Shown: positions 1-9,955, numbered from the stretch's first letter. The stretch is 64,000 nucleotides of DNA from Verrucomicrobiota bacterium (GCA_016200005.1 JACQFP010000046.1:62001-126000); one strand, 5' to 3'. Made by a program: numbers and translations. The notes: generated from the letters alone by a model not told the origin.

Positions 1-1
1 G

Positions 2-1876
2 GAAGCAGCGAAGCTGGACGAAGTCTTGATGCCCGGCGGCGAATCTCCGGCCTGGCTGTCCGGCGCCGACGCACAGTATCTGCTCAACGTGGCGTGGCTG
101 CGGCCGGGCAAAGGGGCGGCAGACGTAGCGCGGATCCCGGCGACGAGTTTTGCCGCCAAACGCGGCACGCAGAACGCGCCGTGCTCGGAAGGCGGCGAGT
201 GCATCGGTTTCATTTTGCATGGCAATTGGGTGCGCTACGAACGGATCAACTTCGGTCGAGGCACCGAGGAGCTGGAGATTCGCGCGGCCTCGGCCGCGGA
301 CGGCGGGATCATTGAAGTTCGATTGGACAGCCAGGACGGCGAACTGTTGGGTGCTTGTGCGGTGCGAAGCACCGGCGATTGGCAAACGTGGTCGTCGTTC
401 AATGCCCGTCTTAAAACCGTTAGCGGTATCAAGACCGTGTGCCTCGTGTTCAAGGATCCGAAAGCGAAAGCGTTGGAGGCGCGGGGTTTGAATCCGCAGT
501 TGTGGTTTGCCCAAGTTGATGCCACGACCACCACGATCTGGGCGCAGTTCAAAGGGGTCAACCCGAACGAGCAACTCGTCGAGATCAACGCGCGGCGAAC
601 CGTGTTCTACCCGGACCAGCCCGGTCGGAATTACATCACCGTGCGCGGCTTCACGCTGCGCCAAGCGGCCACGCCGTGGGCGCCGCCGACGGCGGAGCAG
701 ATCGGTTTGATCGGCACGCACTGGAGCAAAGGCTGGATCATCGAGAACAACACGATCAGTCATTCGATTTGCTCGGGCATCGCGCTCGGCAAACACGGTG
801 ATCAGTTCGACAACACCTCGGCTGACACCGCCGAGGGCTACGTCAAGACCATCGAGCGCGCCCACGCTTTTGCCATCCCCTGGACCAAGGACAACATCGG
901 TCACCACGTCGTCCGCAACAACACCATCTCGCACTGCGAGCAGGCGGGCATCGTCGGCAGCCTGGGCGCCGCGTTCAGCACCGTTACCGGCAACACGATT
1001 CACGACATCCACGTGCGGCGACTGTTCACCGGCGCGGAGATGGCAGGCATCAAGTTCCACGCGGCCATTGACGTCCAGATCAGCCGGAATCACATCTACC
1101 AAACCTGCCTCGGCCTCTGGCTCGATTGGATGGCGCAAGGCACGCGCGTCTCGGGAAACCTTTTTCACGACAACGCCGGCCAGGATTTGTTCGTCGAGGT
1201 GGACCACGGGCCGTTCGTGGTGGACAACAACCTGTTCCTCTCGCCGGTTAACCTGCTGGATATGTCCGAAGACGGCGCCTACGCGCACAATCTGTTCGCC
1301 GGGAAAATCACCAACCGGCCCGAGCCGAGCCGCGAGACGCCCTATCATCCGGCTCACTCCACGACGGTTGCCGGCCTGACCACGATCAAAGGCGGCGGCG
1401 ACCGTTTCTACAACAACCTCTTCGTCGGCAATGGCGAAGCACCCTCTGCGGCGCAAATGGGGAATTTGAGCGAACTGCGCTGGATCAGCAGCCACGGATT
1501 GTGGGGATACGATGGCCGCGAATTCCCGCTCCAGACCGGCGGCAATGTGTATCTTCACGACGCGCAACCCTCCAGCAAAGAGACGAAACCGCTCAGGCTA
1601 CCAGACCACGATCCTGGCCTCCGACTCGTCGAGGAAAATGGCCGGACGTACTTGCACCTCGCGCTGGGCAATTGGCAGCGGCAGGTGGAGACAACTTTCG
1701 TGACGACGAAACTGCTGGGCGAAGCGAGGATTCCGAAACTTCCCTACGTGAACCCGGATGATTCGCCGCTGAAGATTGACACGGATTACTTTGGCAAGCG
1801 CCGCAACTCATCGCAGCCCACGCCTGGCCCCTTCGAGAATCCTGGCCAGGGAAAACTCAAACTCAAAGTCTGGTGA
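2..1876 (+). CDS. Secreted right-handed beta-helix carbohydrate-active protein (5' end outside window)
   Basis: The reading frame is open to the left edge of the window, so the N-terminus and any signal peptide are missing; 624 residues are visible. Roughly residues 50-155 look like a CBM6-type beta-sandwich (motif GNWVRYERINFGRG and a following run of beta strands). The rest, with repeated NNTISH and GNTIHD turns, looks like a right-handed parallel beta-helix of the pectate-lyase fold. Beta-helix enzymes of family GH141 include alpha-L-fucosidases, which would suit the fucosidases downstream, but I cannot confirm that family from sequence alone. The next gene follows after 13 bp. The likely role is depolymerising or debranching a complex extracellular glycan. 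Confidence 0.7.
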   Translation, partial: EAAKLDEVLMPGGESPAWLSGADAQYLLNVAWLRPGKGAADVARIPATSFAAKRGTQNAPCSEGGECIGFILHGNWVRYERINFGRGTEELEIRAASAADGGIIEVRLDSQDGELLGACAVRSTGDWQTWSSFNARLKTVSGIKTVCLVFKDPKAKALEARGLNPQLWFAQVDATTTTIWAQFKGVNPNEQLVEINARRTVFYPDQPGRNYITVRGFTLRQAATPWAPPTAEQIGLIGTHWSKGWIIENNTISHSICSGIALGKHGDQFDNTSADTAEGYVKTIERAHAFAIPWTKDNIGHHVVRNNTISHCEQAGIVGSLGAAFSTVTGNTIHDIHVRRLFTGAEMAGIKFHAAIDVQISRNHIYQTCLGLWLDWMAQGTRVSGNLFHDNAGQDLFVEVDHGPFVVDNNLFLSPVNLLDMSEDGAYAHNLFAGKITNRPEPSRETPYHPAHSTTVAGLTTIKGGGDRFYNNLFVGNGEAPSAAQMGNLSELRWISSHGLWGYDGREFPLQTGGNVYLHDAQPSSKETKPLRLPDHDPGLRLVEENGRTYLHLALGNWQRQVETTFVTTKLLGEARIPKLPYVNPDDSPLKIDTDYFGKRRNSSQPTPGPFENPGQGKLKLKVW

Positions 1877-1889
1877 TGATCTTCACCCC

Positions 1890-3311
1890 ATGAAAGCGGA
1901 AATCAGTTCAAGCCCCGCCGCCGCGAGAATCAACATTTCCTATTTGCTGCCCATCTGTCTGGTGGCAACCCTTGGAGGGCTTTTGTTTGGTTACGACACC
2001 GGCGTCATCTCCGGCGCCATTGAACCGCTGACGGCCCGCTTCCAGCTCAGCGATTTCATGAAAGGTTGGGCGTCGGGCAGTGTGCTCGTCGGGTGCGCGG
2101 CGGGCGTGCTGTTGGTCGGGCCGATCTCCGACCGCTTTGGCCGCCGCCTGGCGATGTTTCTGGCGGCGGCGATGTTTCTCGCCTCCGCCATCGGCACCGC
2201 TGTGCCCAATGACATCTGGATCTTCATCTGCTTCCGCTTCATCGGCGGATTGGGCATTGGCATCGCCTCCATTTCGACGCCGATGTATATCGCCGAGATT
2301 ACGCCGGCGCACATCCGCGGACGGATGGTGGCCGTGAATCAGATCGCCATCGTGGGCGGCATCGCGCTGACTTCGTTCATCAACTATTTCATCGCCAAAT
2401 CCGGCGATCAGGCCTGGCTCATCGCCAGCGGTTGGCGCTGGATGTTTGGCATGGGCATCGCGCCTGCCGTCCTCTTTGGCCTGCTGCTGATTCCGATTCC
2501 CGAAAGCCCGCGTTGGTTGATCGAGCGTAAGCGCGAAAACAAGGCGAGGCGGATTCTTGAAAGAGTTGGCGGACCGGGGTTCGCTGGGACGGAGTTTGAC
2601 AGTATCAAGGCCGCGCTGTCGCAGGAGCGAGGCAACTGGGGCGAACTCTTCTCTGCCAGGCTGCGGCTGCCGCTCTTGATCGGCGTCTTGCTGGCGATCC
2701 TCCAGCAAGTCACTGGCATCAACGTGTTCCTGTATTTCGGGACGACCATCTTCAAAACCCTGAGCGCCTCGACCGGCGTGGATGCCGGCCTGCTCCAGCA
2801 AATCATCATCAACGGCGCCGGGGTTTTGTTCACGCTCATCGCGATTGCGGCCGTGGACAAATGGGGCCGCAAACCGCTGATGCTCATCGGTGCCGCCGGC
2901 ATGGGAATCAGCCTGGTGGCGATGGGCGTCATGGCCCAGACGCTGACCGACCCGGCAGCCGCCAGCGGTTGGATGCTTTTCTTCATCGTGCTTTACATCG
3001 GCTGTTTCGGCCTGTCGGTCGGGCCAGTGACGTGGGTCATCCTCGCGGAAATCTTTCCCACCGCCGTGCGCGGTCGCGCCCTAGGACTGGCCACGTTTTT
3101 CCTGTGGACCGCGGATTATGCCGTGACGCAGACCTTCCCGATGATGGACGCAAAGGGTTCCTGGTTCGTGAAGCATTTCAATCACGCCTTTCCGTTCTAC
3201 ACCTACGCGGTATTTTGTGTCGCGATGGTGCTGGTGGTCTGGCGTCTGGTTCCGGAAACCAAGGGCCGATCGCTGGAGGAAATTGAACGGAGTTGGTCGC
3301 GCAAGCCCTAA
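1890..3311 (+). CDS. MFS sugar:H+ symporter (sugar porter family)
   Basis: This is a 473-residue inner-membrane transporter of the XylE/AraE/GalP type. It shows GYDTGVISG at the end of TM1, RFGRR in loop 2-3, PESPRWL after TM6, DKWGRKPL in loop 8-9 and VPETKGRSLEEIE at the C-terminus, which together define the sugar porter family. Twelve hydrophobic segments fit the fold. I chose the ATG at 1890, 13 bp after the beta-helix gene, because an upstream in-frame extension would overlap that gene and adds no conserved sequence. It probably imports a monosaccharide released by the neighbouring glycosidases, plausibly L-fucose or galactose, but the substrate cannot be read from the motifs. Confidence 0.9.
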   Translation: MKAEISSSPAAARINISYLLPICLVATLGGLLFGYDTGVISGAIEPLTARFQLSDFMKGWASGSVLVGCAAGVLLVGPISDRFGRRLAMFLAAAMFLASAIGTAVPNDIWIFICFRFIGGLGIGIASISTPMYIAEITPAHIRGRMVAVNQIAIVGGIALTSFINYFIAKSGDQAWLIASGWRWMFGMGIAPAVLFGLLLIPIPESPRWLIERKRENKARRILERVGGPGFAGTEFDSIKAALSQERGNWGELFSARLRLPLLIGVLLAILQQVTGINVFLYFGTTIFKTLSASTGVDAGLLQQIIINGAGVLFTLIAIAAVDKWGRKPLMLIGAAGMGISLVAMGVMAQTLTDPAAASGWMLFFIVLYIGCFGLSVGPVTWVILAEIFPTAVRGRALGLATFFLWTADYAVTQTFPMMDAKGSWFVKHFNHAFPFYTYAVFCVAMVLVVWRLVPETKGRSLEEIERSWSRKP

Positions 3312-3372
3312 ACCACGGAATGCGCATCCCGAAGATCGAGACTCCAGAACCCTCAAACAAAAAGGCGCTAAA

Positions 3373-5028
3373 ATGAAACTGAACCTCGCAAAATCAATCA
3401 CACTGGCGGCGGGATTCCTCGCCACGCTTCCACTCCTGGCGGACACGGCGACAGACACGACGGCGCCGTCCGCCAACGCCCAGCGCCTCCAGTGGTGGCG
3501 CGACGCGCGCTTTGGCTTGTTCATTCATTGGGGGCCGGTTTCACTCAAAGGCACGGAGATCGGCTGGTCGCGGGGGGCGCAAATTCCCATTGAGGAATAC
3601 GACCATCTCTACCAGCAGTTCAACCCCACCAACTTCAACGCTCGCCAGTGGATGAGCGTCGCCAGAACCGCCGGCATGAAATACGTCGTCTTCACCACCA
3701 AGCACCACGACGGCTTTTGCATGTGGGACACGAAGCAGACGGATTTCAACATCATGAACTCGCCGTTCCATCGCGACGTGGTGAAGGAACTGGCCGCCGC
3801 CTGCAAACGCGAAGGGCTGCAGTTCGGCACTTACCACTCGGTGTGCGACTGGCATCATCCGGATTTCCCACTCGGGAGCCCCGGTGGAACGAAGCGCAAA
3901 CCCAGCCCGGACCTTGACCGCTACGAGACTTACCTCCGTGCGCAGGTGAAGGAGTTGATCCAAAACTACGGCCCGCTCCTCACCATGTGGTTCGACGTGC
4001 CGCAGGAGTTCGATCAGAAGCGCGGGCTGGATCTTGAGGCGTGGACGCGGTCGTTGCAGCCCGATATCATCATCAACAACCGCAGCGGTGCCGCGGGCGA
4101 TTTCGACACGCCGGAGCAGCGCGTCGGCAAATACCAGGACCAGCGGCCGTGGGAAACCTGCATGACGATCTGCAATCAATGGGCGTGGAAACCCAACGAC
4201 CCGATGAAATCGCTCGAACAATGCCTCCAGACGCTGGTGCTCTGCGCGGGCGGCGACGGAAACCTGCTCTTGAATGTTGGCCCGATGCCGGACGGGCGCA
4301 TTGAGTTGAGGCAAATCGCGCGGTTGCAAGAGATCGGCGCGTGGCTCGCAGAATACGGTGACACGATTTACCGCACGCGCGGCGGGCCGTGGAAGCCGAC
4401 GAAAACTCTAGCAAGCACCCGACGCGACAAGAACATCTTCCTGCACGTCTTCAAGTGGGACGGAGACAGCGTGACGCTGCCGGGCATTCCGGCCAAAGTT
4501 TTGCGTGCCGAATCCCTTGCCGGCGGCAAAGCGGAATTCCAGCAGCAAGGTGACAAACTCGTCGTGAGCGTGCCGGCTGCGAACCAGCAGAAGATTGACA
4601 CGATCATCCGGCTCGATCTCGACCAATCGGCGATGGGCCTGCGGCCCGTGAGCTTCCCTTCGCTGATCAAAGCCACCGCGTCCAACGTGTATCAACACAT
4701 GGACGATTACGCCGCTGAGAGCGCGTTCGATGGCGATCCAGGCACGCGCTGGGCCACCGACGGCGGCACGAAGCGGGCGTGGGTCGCGCTGGAATTTCCC
4801 CAGCCCAAGCGCATCGGCGCCGTGCGCATCAACGAAGCCCTCGCGCCGCGCGTGCAGAAATTTGAGTTTCAATACCGTGACGGCGCCGACTGGAAGACTC
4901 TCTTCACCGGCACGGAACTCGGCGCGAATTTCAAGCGCAGCTTCGAGCCCGTCACGGCCCGCGCCGTGCGACTGAACATCCTCGACGCCACGGAAGGTCC
5001 GACGATTTCTGAGATTGAACTTCCGTGA
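3373..5028 (+). CDS. Alpha-L-fucosidase GH29 with C-terminal discoidin domain
   Basis: The protein has 551 residues. A signal peptide (MKLNLAKSITLAAGFLATL, ending near LLADT) indicates export. The GH29 barrel starts with WWRDARFGLFIHWGP, includes the family motif TTKHHDGFCMWDT, and carries the predicted catalytic nucleophile Asp208 in TMWFDVPQ. LLLNVGPMPDGRI marks the end of the barrel, and a short beta domain follows. Residues about 435-551 form an F5/8 type C (discoidin-like) module (SAFDGDPGTRWATDG), which usually binds galactose or fucose. The start at 3373 is supported by the signal peptide. The gene lies 61 bp after the transporter and 13 bp before a second GH29 gene. Confidence 0.93.
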   Translation: MKLNLAKSITLAAGFLATLPLLADTATDTTAPSANAQRLQWWRDARFGLFIHWGPVSLKGTEIGWSRGAQIPIEEYDHLYQQFNPTNFNARQWMSVARTAGMKYVVFTTKHHDGFCMWDTKQTDFNIMNSPFHRDVVKELAAACKREGLQFGTYHSVCDWHHPDFPLGSPGGTKRKPSPDLDRYETYLRAQVKELIQNYGPLLTMWFDVPQEFDQKRGLDLEAWTRSLQPDIIINNRSGAAGDFDTPEQRVGKYQDQRPWETCMTICNQWAWKPNDPMKSLEQCLQTLVLCAGGDGNLLLNVGPMPDGRIELRQIARLQEIGAWLAEYGDTIYRTRGGPWKPTKTLASTRRDKNIFLHVFKWDGDSVTLPGIPAKVLRAESLAGGKAEFQQQGDKLVVSVPAANQQKIDTIIRLDLDQSAMGLRPVSFPSLIKATASNVYQHMDDYAAESAFDGDPGTRWATDGGTKRAWVALEFPQPKRIGAVRINEALAPRVQKFEFQYRDGADWKTLFTGTELGANFKRSFEPVTARAVRLNILDATEGPTISEIELP

Positions 5029-5041
5029 AAGTTTTGCGCCC

Positions 5042-6067
5042 ATGAACCGTATCCTCTCCCTCCTCGCGGCCCTCACCTTCACTGCCAACACCGTCCGCCT
5101 CGCGCCCGCTGCCACCACCACCCTGCCCATCGTAAGTGATGCCCGCGTGAAGGAACTGCAGAACCTCCGCTGGGGAATGTTCATCTGCTGGTCGTTTAGC
5201 ACCTTCTCGGGGAAGGAGTGGACACCCGGCGTCACCAACCTCGCCCTCTTCAACCCGACCGGTTGCGACACCGAGCAGTGGGTCAAGACGGCCAAGGAAG
5301 CCGGCATGGGCTACATCCTGTTCCTCACCAAGCACCACGACGGCTTTTGCCTTTGGGACACGAAAACAACGGATCGCAAAGTTACGAAAAGTCCGCTCAG
5401 TCGCGACGTGCTGGCCGAACTGAAAAAGTCTTGCGACCAGCAAGGCATCAAACTGGCGCTCTACTTTTCCGAGGGCGACTGGACGTGGGCTGGCTCTGTG
5501 CCGGGCGGCAAGAGCGGGCCGAACCCGGAGATGAAAAAGGCGCAACTGCGCGAACTGCTCACGCAATACGGCCCCATCGAATACATCTGGTTCGACCACG
5601 CGGTTGGCGACGGTGGCTTGAGCCACGCCGAGACCGCCGCTTTCTGTAAAGCCCTCCAGCCGGATTGTTTCATCGGTTTCAATCACGGCCCGCCTGCCGG
5701 CGACATCCGGCTGGGTGAGTTGGGCCATCCTTCGCCTCTGAGTGACGAAACCGGCTCCGGCTTCAACGCCAGCCACATCAAGGGCTACACCGGCCATCGC
5801 CTCGCGGAGTTCACTTACCCGATCCAGCCCAAACACGAGGGTGGCGCGATGTGGTTCTACTCGCTGCCGAAGCACGACCAACTCTGTCTCCCGGCGGAGA
5901 AAATTTACGCGGATTACCTCGGTGCGGTGAAGTACGGCAACCTCTTTTCCCTGGATGTCGGGCCGGATTACGCAGGCAAACTGCGCGACATTGATGCGAA
6001 AACACTCCGCAAAGTTGGCGAGATGATAAGCAGCGGTGCACCGACCCCGCCACAGACCAAGCCATGA
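5042..6067 (+). CDS. Alpha-L-fucosidase GH29, short form
   Basis: This 341-residue GH29 protein has a signal peptide (MNRILSLLAALTFTA). It shares LRWGMFICWSFSTFSG and LTKHHDGFCLWDTKTT with the upstream paralogue; the predicted nucleophile is Asp185 in YIWFDHAVG. It is about 200 residues shorter and has neither the C-terminal beta domain nor the discoidin module. In GH29 the barrel-only layout often goes with a different linkage preference. The very different loop around the nucleophile suggests the two fucosidases act on different fucosyl linkages. Translation probably couples to the upstream gene 13 bp away. Confidence 0.9.
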   Translation: MNRILSLLAALTFTANTVRLAPAATTTLPIVSDARVKELQNLRWGMFICWSFSTFSGKEWTPGVTNLALFNPTGCDTEQWVKTAKEAGMGYILFLTKHHDGFCLWDTKTTDRKVTKSPLSRDVLAELKKSCDQQGIKLALYFSEGDWTWAGSVPGGKSGPNPEMKKAQLRELLTQYGPIEYIWFDHAVGDGGLSHAETAAFCKALQPDCFIGFNHGPPAGDIRLGELGHPSPLSDETGSGFNASHIKGYTGHRLAEFTYPIQPKHEGGAMWFYSLPKHDQLCLPAEKIYADYLGAVKYGNLFSLDVGPDYAGKLRDIDAKTLRKVGEMISSGAPTPPQTKP

Positions 6068-6086
6068 TCCTGCTGCCTCTAATTCA

Positions 6087-7793
6087 ATGAAAACCTATCA
6101 CGATAACTGTCGCTTTGGTAACTTGATCGAAACCGGAATCAGCAAGCTGACATTGGTGATCTTGTCGAGCGGCTTGCTGGTGATGATTGCCGCCGCCGCC
6201 CCAATTAGAACGGAGAATCAAATTTCGGTCGTGCCCCTGCCGGTCAAGGCAAGCTTGGTCGAGGGCGCGGCTTTTCAATTGACTTCAGCAACGGTGATCG
6301 TTTGCGAAGGAGAGGTCGCACCGCGAGCGGTGGAAGCCATGCGGCGGGTCACGGGATGGAGTTTGAAAGTCAGTTCTGCCGGCGGCATGGAGAGCAAGAT
6401 CGTGCTCCGGCTCGACGCCAAACTTTTTTCCGACCTCCCGGAATGGCAACGGGCCGAAAGCTATCGGCTTTCGGTCAATGCGTCGCGCGTCGAGTTGTCA
6501 GCCAGCACGGAACACGGCCTTTTCAACGGCGTTCAAACATTGGCACAGTTGATCGCGCGAGCCGATGACGGTAAATGGCAGATCCCCGCGTGCGCCATCG
6601 AGGATTATCCCCGTTTCCAATGGCGCGGGCTGCTGCTGGATCCGGCCCGCCACTTCCTGCCGCCAGAGTTCTTGAAGAAATTCGTGGACGTCATGGCCTT
6701 CTACAAATACAACCGATTGCAACTTCACCTGACCGACGATCAGGGTTGGCGAATCGAAATCAAAAAATTTCCACGCCTCACGGAAATCGGCTCCGTTCGC
6801 AAGCAGTCCCCCAAACGCGGCGACCGCGAGCATGGCGACGGCCAGGTTTACGGTCCGTTCTTCTACACGCAGGATCAAATCCGCGAGCTTGTGGCCTACG
6901 CGAAGGCGAGACACGTGACGCTCATGCCGGAGATTGAGATACCGGGGCATTTCGGCGCGGCGATCGCATCGCACCCGGAATTCTCATGTGCGGGCAAGCT
7001 GTCTGAGGTGCGATCGGCGTGGGGCATCAACGCGGACATTCTCTGCCCCGGCAACGATGCCGCCGTGGCGTTCACCAAGGACGTCTTGGGCGAAGTTTGC
7101 GAGTTGTTCCCGAGCGAATTCATCCACATTGGCGGCGACGAAGTGCCGCGCGAGCGTTGGAAAACGTGTCCCAAATGCCAGGCTCGGATGAAAGTTGAAG
7201 GATTGAAGAACGAGGCGCAGCTTCAAACCTGGCTCAATCAGCGGCTGGAGGAGTTCCTCACCAGCAAGGGCCGGCGGATGATCGGGTGGGATGAAATTCT
7301 CGAAGGCGGCCTCACGCCCGGCGCGGTGGTGATGTCGTGGCGCGGCATCCAGGGCGGGATCGCCGCCGCGCATGCCGGCCACGATGCCGTGATGTCCCCC
7401 ACTTCGCACTGCTACTTCGATTACGCGCAGGCCAAAGGCCCCGCCGAGCCGGAGTGCATCGGCGGCTTCATTCCACTCGAAACCGTTTACGCGTACGAGC
7501 CGGTGCCGGTGGAGTTGTCCGATTATCAACGGCGGCACATCCTGGGCGGACAGGGAAATCTTTGGGGTGAATACATGTGGGACGGGAAGGACGTGGAGTA
7601 CTTCGGCCTCCCGCGCGCGCTGGCGTTGGCGGAAGTGCTTTGGTCTCCAGCGCAGAGCCGCAATCTCAGCAGTTTTCTCGATCGATTGGACGGGCAACTC
7701 GTCCAACTTGGCCGGTTGCAGGTGAATTACCGCAAGCCTGACAAAGCCAAGCCGGCGGGCCAAACTGCGCCGCCGAAGGCGCAGAGCAAATGA
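6087..7793 (+). CDS. Beta-N-acetylhexosaminidase GH20
   Basis: This 568-residue enzyme has an N-terminal hydrophobic export segment (LTLVILSSGLLVMIAAAA). A GH20b alpha/beta domain (about 50-175) is followed by the GH20 barrel starting at FQWRGLLLDPARHFLP. The catalytic Asp-Glu pair of substrate-assisted hydrolysis is Asp351-Glu352 in HIGGDEVPRERW. MPEIEIPGHFGAA and GQGNLWGEYM are further family signatures. It would remove terminal GlcNAc or GalNAc from glycans once fucose has been taken off, which fits its place after two fucosidases. The next gene starts in an ATGA overlap with its stop codon, so the two are translationally coupled. Confidence 0.93.
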   Translation: MKTYHDNCRFGNLIETGISKLTLVILSSGLLVMIAAAAPIRTENQISVVPLPVKASLVEGAAFQLTSATVIVCEGEVAPRAVEAMRRVTGWSLKVSSAGGMESKIVLRLDAKLFSDLPEWQRAESYRLSVNASRVELSASTEHGLFNGVQTLAQLIARADDGKWQIPACAIEDYPRFQWRGLLLDPARHFLPPEFLKKFVDVMAFYKYNRLQLHLTDDQGWRIEIKKFPRLTEIGSVRKQSPKRGDREHGDGQVYGPFFYTQDQIRELVAYAKARHVTLMPEIEIPGHFGAAIASHPEFSCAGKLSEVRSAWGINADILCPGNDAAVAFTKDVLGEVCELFPSEFIHIGGDEVPRERWKTCPKCQARMKVEGLKNEAQLQTWLNQRLEEFLTSKGRRMIGWDEILEGGLTPGAVVMSWRGIQGGIAAAHAGHDAVMSPTSHCYFDYAQAKGPAEPECIGGFIPLETVYAYEPVPVELSDYQRRHILGGQGNLWGEYMWDGKDVEYFGLPRALALAEVLWSPAQSRNLSSFLDRLDGQLVQLGRLQVNYRKPDKAKPAGQTAPPKAQSK

Positions 7794-9946
7794 TCAAAAC
7801 CCTCGCCATCGCTACAGGATTCGTTTTGTCCGCCGGGAGTGTTTGGAGCGCAGGTGTGGTAAAATACCCAGGGGTTGAGCCGGGTCGTGCTCATGCTTCA
7901 TTGGCCAACGGCACGGTCACTTTCAGCAACCACGTGATGGTGGCGGCGTGGGCTTTGACGGAACACGGCATGTCCCCACTTTCCTTTCGCGACGTGCCGG
8001 GCCGACGATCGCTAACGCTGACCGGTGAGGTGTTTCAAATCGTCCTGACCACGGGAACCCGCTACCCCGCGTCCCGTCTGGTCCCGGATGGCAAATCCCG
8101 TTTGCGCACGCTCATCCCCAGGCCGAAAGCCGCCCGGTTTGCCGCGCGCCTCCCCGGAAAATCCGTGGAAGTGCCGTTGCGTTCAGCGGACGGACGCCTC
8201 CGGGTGCTCTGGCGAGGAATCATGTTGGATGGCGCTCATTACTTGCGCCAGGAAATCGAACTGGCCGTAATGCGCGATGCGCTGGCGATCCAGGAAATCG
8301 TCTGGCTCGACACGACGCTCCATGAACGGGAACGCCCCCTCACCCCTTCCCTCTCCCCCGCTCCGAGCGGGGGAGAGGGTGTCCGCAGGACGGGTGAGGG
8401 GGAGATTCAAGGGTCCAAATCGCGCAGTAATGTTTCGGGAGAATTTCTCCGCAGCGCGTCAACCGCAGGGCGCGTGGACGGTTCGCCGATCGTGGCGGAC
8501 AGTTTCTTCCTGGGGAGCGAAGATCCGATGGCCGAAAACCTGGCCGGCCAGGAAGGTTCGCTGCTCAGCCGCGTTCGCCGCAACACCGAGCTACGTCGTG
8601 GCGAAACGCTCACGCAGAGTTTTGTTTTGGGCGTGGCGCCGGCTGGGCAGATGCGCCGCGCCTTTCTGGGCTATTTGGAACGGGAACGCGCTCATCCGTT
8701 CCGGCCATTCCTGCATTACAATTCCTGGTACGACATCTCGTGGCCGGGCTTTTCGATGAACGAAACGAATTGCCTCGCGGCCATTCACTCGCTCGCGGAG
8801 AACCTCATTCATCCCCACAGCGTGGTGCTCGACGGCGTGGTGTTTGACGATGGATGGGATGATCCAAAATCGCTCTGGCAATTTCACGCGGGATTCCCGC
8901 GTGGGTTCGCGCCGCCCGCCAGACTTTGCCGGCAGGAGCACACGCATTTGGGTGTCTGGCTCTCGCCGTTTGGCGGTTATGGCAAGGCCAAGGAGGAACG
9001 GTTGCGATTTGGCCGAGCGCAAGATTACGAAACCAATGCCACCGGGTTCTCGCTGGCCGGCCCCAAATACTATGACGCCTTTCGGAAGGTCTGTTTGCGG
9101 ATGATGCGCACCTACGGCGTGGTCCATTTCAAGTTCGACGGCATCGCCTCCGGGATGTATGCGGACGGTGCCGGCGCCGGTTACGTTGCGGACACGGAGG
9201 CGTTGCGCCGGTTGATGCTGGAACTGCGCGAGGAAGACCCGGCGGTTTACATCAACTTCACCACCGGCTCCTGGCCGTCGCCGTTCTGGCTGCGGTATGC
9301 CGATTCCCTCTGGCGTCAGGGCGATGACATGGGGTTCAGCGGCAAGGGCAACAAGCAGCAGCAATGGCTCACCTACCGCGATCAGGAAGTCCGGAAAAAC
9401 ATCGTCGGTAAGGGACCGCTCTTTCCGTTGAACTCACTCATGACGCAAGGCGTCGCCTGGTCGCGGCACGGATCGGCTGCGGAAAATGACTTTGATTCGA
9501 CTGGCTTCAAGGATGATGTCCGCATGTTTTTCGGCAGCGGCACGAGTTTGCAGGAATTGTACATCCGGCCCCAGCGTCTCGGCGCGCAAGATTGGCAGGT
9601 GCTCGCCGAAGCCGCAAAATGGTCGCGCGCGCATGCGGACGTGCTCGTGGACACGCACTGGATCGGCGGCGACCCCGCGCAACTGGAGGTTTACGGTTAC
9701 GCTGCGTGGTCCCCCCGCGCGGGAATTGTCGCGTTGCGCAACCCGGACGACCAACCACACCCCTACGAATTGGATGTTGCGAGCGCATTCGAGCTGCCGC
9801 CCGGCGCTGCGGCGAAGTTCACTCTGCACAGCCCCTGGGCCGAGGATTCTGAACGGCCAGTTTTCCGCACCGAAGCGGGAACTACTTTGCGGCTCACGCT
9901 GAAGCCGTTTGAGGTTTTGATTCTCGACGCCTCGCCGGTGAACTGA
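7790..9946 (+). CDS. Clan GH-D (GH36/GH27-like) glycoside hydrolase with an in-frame repeat insertion
   Basis: The protein has 718 residues with a signal peptide (MIKTLAIATGFVLSAGSVWS). An N-terminal beta-sandwich (to about residue 290) precedes a barrel beginning FLHYNSWYDISWPG. VVFDDGWDD and HFKFDGIASG are the clan GH-D motifs; Asp450 in the latter is the likely nucleophile. A short all-beta domain ends the protein. Alpha-galactosidase or a related exo-activity is the best guess, but some bacterial members are annotated only as 'enterotoxin' or melibiase-like. Residues about 182-205 are not protein-like: they are translated from a 69-bp palindromic repeat (8335-8403) inserted in frame. The gene overlaps the GH20 gene by four bases. 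Confidence 0.78.
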   Translation: MIKTLAIATGFVLSAGSVWSAGVVKYPGVEPGRAHASLANGTVTFSNHVMVAAWALTEHGMSPLSFRDVPGRRSLTLTGEVFQIVLTTGTRYPASRLVPDGKSRLRTLIPRPKAARFAARLPGKSVEVPLRSADGRLRVLWRGIMLDGAHYLRQEIELAVMRDALAIQEIVWLDTTLHERERPLTPSLSPAPSGGEGVRRTGEGEIQGSKSRSNVSGEFLRSASTAGRVDGSPIVADSFFLGSEDPMAENLAGQEGSLLSRVRRNTELRRGETLTQSFVLGVAPAGQMRRAFLGYLERERAHPFRPFLHYNSWYDISWPGFSMNETNCLAAIHSLAENLIHPHSVVLDGVVFDDGWDDPKSLWQFHAGFPRGFAPPARLCRQEHTHLGVWLSPFGGYGKAKEERLRFGRAQDYETNATGFSLAGPKYYDAFRKVCLRMMRTYGVVHFKFDGIASGMYADGAGAGYVADTEALRRLMLELREEDPAVYINFTTGSWPSPFWLRYADSLWRQGDDMGFSGKGNKQQQWLTYRDQEVRKNIVGKGPLFPLNSLMTQGVAWSRHGSAAENDFDSTGFKDDVRMFFGSGTSLQELYIRPQRLGAQDWQVLAEAAKWSRAHADVLVDTHWIGGDPAQLEVYGYAAWSPRAGIVALRNPDDQPHPYELDVASAFELPPGAAAKFTLHSPWAEDSERPVFRTEAGTTLRLTLKPFEVLILDASPVN
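8335..8403. repeat. Family A palindrome inside the GH-D coding sequence (copy A1)
   Basis: This 69-bp element has outer arms CCCCCTCACC and GGTGAGGGGG and a perfect inner hairpin CCCTCTCCCCCGCT / AGCGGGGGAGAGGG. Its length is exactly 23 codons, so the reading frame of the glycosidase is kept. The same element occurs between genes at 18088-18149, split at 34121-34360, and at the end of folA (57068-57112). Confidence 0.9.
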
Positions 9947-9955
9947 TTCGCCAGC

